Below, in pieces: positions 10,601-15,454 of a stretch of DNA of 15,454 nt. Made by a program: the position numbers and the translations under genes. The number at the start of each line of letters is the position of its first letter. The first letter of the stretch is position 1. Origin of the DNA: Daldinia sp. FL1419 (taxonomy: Eukaryota > Ascomycota > Sordariomycetes > Xylariales > Hypoxylaceae); assembly GCA_025201765.1 (NCBI GenBank), contig MU623704.1, positions 1-15,454 of the forward strand, in the 5' to 3' direction. Under the pieces are notes generated by a model. The model had not been told where the DNA came from, did not search any database, and was given only the letters and a program-made list of their open reading frames with translations.

Positions 10601-12775
10601 GAACCTAGCATCCAACCTCTAACCGTTTACCTCCTTGGTAAGGACAAATTAACCTATAGCGTAAATGAAAATGCAGAATTGTTGGCATAAATGGTTGAAC
10701 AGAGTCATTTGATGTTGATTGTGTGGTTTAACTATAATAAAAACAATTAAGATGGGCGGCATATTTTATATTAAGATTTTCCCGGTAGCTTCCAATGGTT
10801 TCCTGGGGAGAAATGGGCTAGATATACGCGTAAGGTAAGGGGAAAGATTGGCCGTATTTATTTTGTCCACCTAAAGGCTAAAAAAAGATTTTACCTACAA
10901 ATGCTACTTATAATAGTCCCAGGAACTACTAATTGGTTGGACTTACTTACCTACGAAGGCATTCAATATAATACTTTCCAGCAAGTTTGCAAAACACGAG
11001 GCCTACTAGAAGATAAAGAATATTGGGAATACTTTTTTGAAAAAACAAGTGTGTTCGCTTCCGGTAGACAGCTAAAGACCATGTTCGTTCACGCTATTAG
11101 CAACAGTGATTGTCAGCTACTTTTAAATATATGGACTAAATATAAAGATCAATTTTGTGATGATTTATTGAGGGTAGTAATAAGTTATCCTAATCTATCA
11201 ATCCTTATCAAAATAGCTTATTTTAATTACGGGCTCTATTTGATTAAGCAGGCTGTTATAAGGAGCTGAGATTGGTCGGAAATTAATCTCCCTGATCCTA
11301 TCCATAATTGGGAAAAGGGAAAAAGAAATTGGTTTTTGAGTAATGAGTTAAGTTACAATAAAAAGCAAAAAGCAACTTTACAAAACTAAGTACTACCTAA
11401 ACTCAACGAACACCAACGCCTTACATTTAAAACGATCACGAAAGTGATACAGGACAATCTTTGCAATGCGTATTTTTATTTTCAAGGCGCTGTCGGGACT
11501 GGAAAGACCTTTTTATATTCGATATTTTGCCATCACTATCATTCGGAAGGTAAAATAGTCTTATGCGTAGCTTCATCAGGAATAGCAGCTCTTTTATTAT
11601 TCGGAGGGAGGATAGCTCATTCACGATTCAGTATTCCGATTGAGTTCGATGCTGACTCGATCTGTTCTATTCGACGGGAGTTAATGGTTGCTGAGCTTTT
11701 CCGGCAAACATCGCTAATTATTTGGGACGAAGTAACTATATAGCATAAATATGCTTTTGAGGCTATTCACAAAATATTGTGCAATATACAGGAAGATAAT
11801 TTGCTGTTCAGTGGTATCCCTACTCTTCTTAAAGAGGACTTTGCGCAAATTTTACTTGTGGTTCGAAAAGGGTCGCGCCCGCAAATCGTCGATGCCTGTT
11901 TACAAAATTCGTTTATATGGATTCAGTTTTGACAGTTAGTTCTTATTGCAAACATAAAGGTCGCGCAAACGGATACGGACAATATTGAATTTACCAGATG
12001 GCTCCGTGAAATCTCTTACAATCCTGGGCAGGACGGAATGACTCCATTACCCGACTTAGCGAAGACGTTTGAGAGCAGTTAGTAGCTGTATGATCACGTA
12101 TATCCTCAGGCACTATTAAATACGGTTAATCGAGTTTTTACAGCCTTCTTTACCCGATGTATTCTATTTACACATAATGTCTTGGTTGATACAATTAACG
12201 ATGACCTGCTTCGAAAGATCCCTGGAAGGCTTAAGGTATACTAATCCATTGATAATTGTATCGCAACAGGTAGCGAAAATCTTTATTAGCTACCAATAGA
12301 GGTAATATAATCCCTACGGCCAGCAGAAATACCCTTAGCCAAATTACAACTAAAGGTTGGTGTCCTAATTATGTTGTTGTGTAATTTAAATCTTAACGAA
12401 GGTTTTTGTAATGGTATTTGATTGGTGGTTATTTGGTTTAAAAAGTATAGTATTAAAGCGCGAATAATTGGGGGAGAGTTTGATAGAAGGGTTCATATAA
12501 TTCTTAGGATAAAATTGATTTAGGACGATAGCGATTAGCCATTTTTGTGGTTTCGATGACAGTTCCCAATCTTGGTTTATTTTACTATAATTATAAACAA
12601 ATTGCAAGGCCAGTTTTTTAATGTTATTGGTGTTGATTTACGATTCTTACCTTTTGTTTATGGCCAATTTTACGTGGTGATGTTCAGGGTTAAGAGCATT
12701 TAAGGGTTAGGAATATTAAAACCACCTAAATTGAATTTAAGCTTTTTAAATGTGGTATATCCTGAGATATTTTAA
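7628..12775 (+). pseudogene. Helitron RepHel transposase (HUH/Y2 Rep plus PIF1-like helicase), 51 in-frame stops, no frameshift
   Basis: One frame from ATG 7628 to TAA 12773 spans 1,715 codons, long but normal for RepHel. Order: Cys-x2-Cys start (MCVECKK); AT-hook-like repeats (7826-8480); helitron-like N domain (NSTFTFTSVYYKL, then RYIQLYFYDLQ, 8642-8980); IIHPSYIPFFYPL at 9332-9370; LFQQYLVDAWV at 9527-9559; Rep HUH region GLLHMY at 9983-10000; NPDGYPTYRRRP near 10241-10276; Y2 segment KYIYKYIYKGSD at 10412-10447; DFPGSFQW near 10775; the linker at 10901-11266 (LEDKEYWEYFFE); Walker A GAVGTGKT at 11486-11509; ASSGIAALLL near 11570-11600; Walker B LIIWDE at 11714-11731; motif III KEDFAQ at 11831-11848; LKVGVLIMLL near 12350; INKLQGQ near 12592-12613; VYGQFYVVMFRV near 12655-12690; C-terminal NVVYPEIF just before the stop. 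Lesions: the second HUH His is Tyr, GGD is KED in motif III, and 51 stops. Those checked against known motifs are Gln, Arg or Trp codons changed by one transition. The role would be rolling-circle nicking and strand unwinding in the nucleus. Confidence 0.93.
7826..8480 (+). repeat. Six coding tandem repeats, AT-hook-like, in the RepHel N-terminus
   Basis: Equivalent codons (Ala/Val before the Arg) begin at 7832, 7940, 8051, 8159, 8294 and 8423, so units are 36, 37, 36, 45 and 43 codons long. The inferred core is R-R-G-R-P-A-R-R-P, followed by an acidic xLED stretch, a P-V-P-V-Q-P segment that is expanded as extra V-Q-P triplets in units 4 and 5, and a Glu/Gln-rich end. Copy 1 retains G-R-P; other copies read GHP, DRP, GYP or DCP, which are single or double transitions from it. 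R-G-R-P is the minor-groove core of AT-hooks. In five copies the codon after CAA (or its mutated form) at the unit end is a stop (7925, 8033, 8144, 8279, 8405), showing an ancestral Gln mutated repeatedly at the same place. Confidence 0.75.
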
Positions 12776-13090
12776 AAGCTGGTGAAAGTCATGTAGTACT
12801 AGCATTTAAAATAGGTAGTGCATGTTTAAATAGATAGTAATTATTTAGCGTACAAGAAGAGTAATAAATTATTGGAAAGAAATGAATTATTTAAACCAAT
12901 AATAATTGGTATAACTATATGGGTATAGTTAAAAGAAACTATGGTATCAAAGAAATTAAAGAAATAATATAGCTTATTTTTACCTTTTTTCATTTACCGC
13001 TAAATTTATAATACCGCTTAATATTTATAATATTTACTAATTAACCCCGTAAAAAAAAACCTACCAAAAACTCCAGATATTATCGTTACC
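12776..13090. other. Spacer between the convergent RepHel and minus-strand gene
   Basis: AT-rich sequence downstream of RepHel with no recognisable gene. It should hold the 3' ends of two convergent transcription units. AATAAA-like words occur (for example near 12860), but none can be singled out as a polyadenylation signal in this composition. C-poor sequence up to about 12950 changes to G-poor sequence at about 12980-13100. Confidence 0.45.
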
Positions 13091-13407
13091 TTAAAAAAAT
13101 AAATTGTTAATAACTTCTTAAAGTTAACGAAGGCGTATAATACCTGCCTTTACATCTTGCCTGATCCGATTAATTATATTATTTAACCTTTTAATTTTTT
13201 GCTAAACAATTTTAAGCTTATAAAGTAATGGCAAGGCGCTATTGTCACTGATTGATTTAGACCGGGACGGTGTTGGTCTATCTGTTAACGTAGTGGTGGA
13301 GATACCTCTTGTTCTATTGTATTTGAATAAAGCTATAATATATTAGTTTATTTTTCGGTAATGATTAGTAGAGATTAGTAATAAAAATATATATTAGGTT
13401 GGTGTGA

Positions 13408-13518
13408 GCATTTGTTGCCACCATTATTGTAATGGTAGGAGGTATAAGCCCCATTGAGATAACCAAGGATAACAATATAACAGCGAAAGGTACTGTTATT
13501 TTTTGTACAATATGAACA
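13408..13518 (-). other. Symmetrical cysteine cluster inside the minus-strand gene
   Basis: Reading the minus strand from 13518, Cys codons fall at C-x2-C-x8-C, then after 11 residues two Tyr codons (TAT, TAC) spaced x2, then x8 and a Cys. Each Tyr is one G-to-A step from Cys, so an ancestral C-x2-C-x8-C-x11-C-x2-C-x8-C is likely. The spacing resembles fungal six-cysteine zinc modules but is not the Zn2Cys6 spacing (C-x2-C-x6-C). Confidence 0.5.
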
Positions 13519-13677
13519 TATTATATTTGGCGGGAGAATGATTCTGACCATGGATTTATAGATAGTTAAATATAGTGAGCATTTACGATCAGTACAGATA
13601 GAGGTATAAAAGGGGATAAAATTACCTTCGTAATTGCTAATGGGGGTAGCGTTTAATTGCAAATCACGGAGATAATG

Positions 13678-13705
13678 TTTTTGGTCTTTATAAAAAGACC
13701 GAAAA
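13678..13705. other. Long hairpin / near-perfect palindrome
   Basis: GGTCTTT (13683-13689), ATAA loop, AAAGACC (13694-13700) is a perfect 7-bp stem. Flanking T and A runs extend it to 12 bp with one G-T wobble. It overlaps the 3' end of the candidate intron of the minus-strand gene. Role unknown. Confidence 0.6.
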
Positions 13706-14192
13706 AGTAAATATTATTTAATAGTAAGTTATAAATCTTGTTAATACTTAAAATAACGTAATCAGAAGCAAAAATAATAAAATGTACATTAGGGTTGTCT
13801 ATTATATTAGTAATGATATTACTAACACGCATCTTTCGAATCTGTTCGAGATATTAAGTTGTATAAAGTATACAATCGGCGTTGGTTTTGAGGTTAGGGG
13901 ATATTTTTTTGGGTAAATCATCTATTTCAAAGATCGAATTGTATGAAGGGGGGAAGTACGGTTTATTGCGAGGGTCTTGGGTGAGAGTAGATATAAGGTC
14001 TCAGTTGAGATCGCTAGTTACTAATCAAGAATTTTCTAAGAGCTGAACATCCTTATTTTCACTTTTTTCTGTAATAGGTTGGGTACGTTTTCTAGTCCGG
14101 CTGGAAGACGTTGCAGGCGCTTTTGAGGTGCTTGCCTCACTGGCAACGGTCTTACGCGCTGAGGTTGGATTGGAATGAGTGCTGGGAGCCAT

Positions 14193-14719
14193 TGTAAAGC
14201 GCTGATCAGGATTTAAAGAGATTTAAATTTAGTGATAGTTGTAGGATTTCGCCTAATTACGTGATGTATAACACGAGGTTCACGGCTCCTGTGAACTTTC
14301 AAGAAGTTTTACCTGAAATAAATCAACTGCAACTATTGTTGAAAATAAAATATTGATATAGATAGATTTACTGGAACGCGATTTATAGAAATATGAGTTT
14401 AGTTTTATTGTACGATGAATATGCGTTGAAAAATAAGGTTGAAAATAGCTGAAATAAATTTGATTATATTGTAAAAGGTGTAAAAGAGCATTTGAAAAAG
14501 AGTGGTTCCAATTTAAGTTTAAAGTAGAAACCTGTAATTACATAATACAGCAATTTATCAATAAAAAAATAGAATAACGTAATCTTACCATATGATTTAT
14601 TGATAAGGTAAGAAAATAACATAATACTATTATACGATAGATAAAAAAATGGAAAAGGTTTAAATAAGATTGTACAGAAGCATTCGGGACCAATCGGAGG
14701 TGTAAAATAATAAAAATGG
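14193..14719. other. Helitron 3' subterminal region, probable promoter of the minus-strand gene
   Basis: No gene was recognised. The stretch contains a hairpin at 14276-14298 (GTTCAC...GTGAAC, 7-nt loop, stem extended to 8 bp with one wobble). It also contains two interleaved inverted repeats at 14555-14612. By position it should carry the promoter of the minus-strand gene starting at 14192. Confidence 0.5.
14555..14612. repeat. Interleaved inverted repeats
   Basis: TTATCAATAAA at 14555-14565 is the exact reverse complement of TTTATTGATAA at 14596-14606 (11 bp). Overlapping it, CTTACC at 14584-14589 pairs with GGTAAG at 14607-14612. The two structures compete for neighbouring bases. They lie about 140 bp before the Helitron end. 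Confidence 0.6.
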
Positions 14720-14755
14720 GATGAGCCACGAAGCAGCTCATCTAAAAAAAACTAG
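14720..14755 (+). other. Helitron 3' terminus: hairpin plus CTAG
   Basis: GATGAGC at 14720-14726 pairs perfectly with GCTCATC at 14736-14742 across a 9-nt loop, followed by 9 nt (T, then eight A) and CTAG at 14752-14755, then the host T. The GC-containing hairpin a short distance before CTRR is the known Helitron termination signal. Confidence 0.9.
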
Positions 14756-15059
14756 TCATATTATTAATATTATACTAAAACATCTCTTATTTCTTAAAAT
14801 TTCTTTCATTTTCTATACCAATTTATTTTCCTTATACCAATATTTAATACAAATGAATACTACTAACAAAAAAAGATTGATAATAAATTTTATAACTCTA
14901 AAACAATCATACAAAAACAGAAAAATAAATAATATTCATTAAATCCACAAAACCTGTAACCCAATTAATGTTATAATGAAAGCTTCCCTTAATAAGACTA
15001 TAAGAACATTAATGGAAGATAATTAAATTAACTTGCATCTAAAAGGTTAAGTGAAATGA
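14756..15059 (+). pseudogene. Ty1/copia pol, right arm: second half of RNase H and C-terminus
   Basis: This continues the pol frame broken at 4881, now with codons starting at multiples of 3. Readable pieces are YTNLFSLYQYL near 14814-14846 (consensus CTDSYSLYECL, the catalytic Asp again changed to Asn), NKKRLIINFITLKQSYKNR at about 14868-14924 (EKRLMIDIMALRQSYERR), INNIH-stop-IHKTCNPINVIMK at about 14925-14981 (EVRWIHGxxNPADAMTK) and a C-terminal tail to TGA at 15057. A few stops and no frameshift. The segment from 14721 that appears open in this frame starts inside the Helitron; its first residues up to the junction are not copia. C is retained and G depleted, as in the last third of the left arm. 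Confidence 0.85.
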
Positions 15060-15454
15060 AAAGCTAACAATAATTTGTAATTTATTATTTATAAAAAAAA
15101 ATAAAATAAATAATAATTATATACTACCAAACATCATAAACCCCTATAATAAGCAAAAAAAATATTATATAATTAATATATTATATATATAAGGGTTTTA
15201 AATCCATCAAGCTCAAAATAAATAACTCTCCTCCTTAAAACTTATAAATATATAGATTTTATTATATTATTTTATTTGTTACTTACTTTCACTATTATTT
15301 CTCTTATATATATATTTAATCCAACATTTTATTTTTATTTTATTTTTATTTTATTTTTATTTTATTTTTATTTTTATTTTCTTATCTCCTATCTTATCTC
15401 TTATCTTACTATTTTTCTTATTTCTTATCTTATTTTCTATCTTTAATTTTACTT
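15057..15454 (+). repeat. Probable 3' LTR of the copia element, running off the window
   Basis: Directly after the end of pol, sequence starting TGAAAAGCTAAC is a plausible LTR start (TG). TATAAATATATA at 15243-15254 would be the LTR promoter, followed by a pyrimidine-rich stretch. The matching 5' LTR is not in the window, so the borders cannot be tested here. Confidence 0.45.
15327..15454 (+). repeat. Pyrimidine-rich microsatellite: ATTTT/ATTTTT then TTATCT-like repeats
   Basis: Repeats of TTTTATTTTTA run from about 15327 to 15380 and then give way to imperfect CTTATCT units to the window end. Almost no G is present. It lies downstream of the putative LTR TATA box. Confidence 0.7.

Larger units (their letters stand above)
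13091..14192 (-). pseudogene. Unknown Helitron cargo gene with Cys cluster and coiled-coil tail, decayed, probably spliced
   Basis: A minus-strand ATG at 14192 opens 55 codons of Ser/Thr/Ala/Lys-rich, disordered sequence (MAPSTHSNPTSARKTVASEA...) ending in a TGA at 14027-14025, one step from CGA. The frame continues sensibly to about 13748 with two more stops. A 62-nt intron (13747-13686) would shift into the next coding frame, open from 13662 to 13375. That part holds a cysteine pattern C-x2-C-x8-C-x11-Y-x2-Y-x8-C (13518-13408). A TACTAATC branch-like word and a TATAG acceptor at 13333 suggest another intron before a last segment at 13332-13091. It reads Arg/Ser-rich (TDRPTPSRSKS), then an amphipathic Leu/Ile/Lys helix likely to form a coiled coil, broken by three stops. 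The product would be roughly 300 residues. I do not recognise it. N-terminal disorder, a zinc-binding-like cluster and a coiled coil suggest a nuclear or nucleic-acid-binding protein, but this is inference. It is convergent with RepHel. Confidence 0.55.
4882..14755 (+). mobile_element. Complete Helitron (9,874 bp), RepHel-coding, inactivated
   Basis: The left end is A|TCTATGTC at 4881/4882. The right end is CTAG at 14752-14755 followed by T, with a hairpin of 7-bp stem at 14720-14742 and a 9-nt A-rich spacer before CTAG. These are the canonical Helitron termini (5' TC, 3' hairpin plus CTRR, insertion between A and T, no target duplication). The ends are confirmed independently: the copia frame breaks after the second base of a codon at 4881 and resumes at the third base at 14756, and the flanks join into continuous RNase H with no residue lost or gained. 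The element carries a tandem array, an unknown gene, RepHel and a minus-strand gene. It is larger than many Helitrons, which often measure 5-6 kb when autonomous. The interior keeps far more G+C than the copia arms, so it is the younger insertion. Confidence 0.9.

Noticed and set aside
11751..11939. Short forward open frame over the helicase and the minus-strand frame at 11436-11624
   Set aside because: The helicase motifs are all in one other frame throughout. These are shadow frames.
12386..12607. Minus-strand 73-codon open frame, and the minus-strand frame at 10130-10312
   Set aside because: Both are opposite clearly recognisable RepHel sequence and have no recognisable content.
14276..14298. 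Hairpin here as the Helitron 3' terminal hairpin
   Set aside because: No CTRR followed by a host T lies at the expected distance, and copia does not resume there. The hairpin at 14720-14742 meets every criterion.
14538..14741. Minus-strand 67-codon open frame crossing the 3' hairpin
   Set aside because: It starts in the Helitron terminal hairpin and covers the inverted repeats. Hydrophobic content is expected from AT-rich DNA and no domain was seen.
14721..14942. Open frame read as one new protein from 14721
   Set aside because: It is a chance fusion: the first residues are the Helitron 3' end and the rest is copia RNase H from 14756.
1..15454. Mitochondrial or bacterial origin suggested by extreme A+T
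   Set aside because: The recognisable elements (Helitron, Ty1/copia, LTR pair), spliceosomal-type intron signals and RIP-like decay fit a fungal nuclear genome. No mitochondrial gene, rRNA or tRNA was seen.

Overview
This window looks like a transposon nest from the AT-rich compartment of a filamentous ascomycete (Pezizomycotina-type) nuclear genome. Base composition is extremely A+T-rich and TpA-rich. Decayed coding frames keep their phase over kilobases while filling with stop codons, most readable as CAA/CAG/CGA to TAA/TAG/TGA or TGG to TAG. That pattern is the signature of repeat-induced point mutation (RIP). No intact host gene was recognised. All calls come from reading translations by eye; no alignment or database search was run.

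Layout from left to right. Positions 1-508 are decayed AT-rich DNA. Positions 509-3359 hold an LTR retroelement with two 432-bp LTRs, a 4-bp ATAT duplication and an internal region of only about 2 kb in which I see no reverse transcriptase. Positions ~3365-4881 are the left arm of a heavily mutated Ty1/copia pol (reverse transcriptase plus the first half of RNase H, + strand). Positions 4882-14755 are a complete 9,874-bp Helitron. Positions 14756-15059 are the right arm of the same copia RNase H, followed by a probable copia 3' LTR that runs off the window.

The Helitron lies between an A and a T, starts with TC, ends with CTAG and has a 7-bp-stem hairpin 9 nt before the CTAG. Removing it restores the copia reading frame to the exact codon. 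Inside it, in order: a 5' non-coding end; an 827-bp tandem array in which 140- and 171-bp units alternate; a decayed two-exon gene of unknown function; a 1,715-codon RepHel (HUH/Y2 replication initiator plus PIF1-type helicase) with an N-terminal array of AT-hook-like repeats; and, on the minus strand, a decayed cargo-like gene with a Ser/Thr-rich start, a symmetrical Cys cluster and a coiled-coil tail.

RepHel would have moved the whole unit by rolling-circle transposition, but it now carries 51 in-frame stops and a lost catalytic histidine, so the element is dead in its present form. The Helitron interior is clearly less mutated than the copia arms around it, which suggests it inserted into a copia copy that was already mutated.
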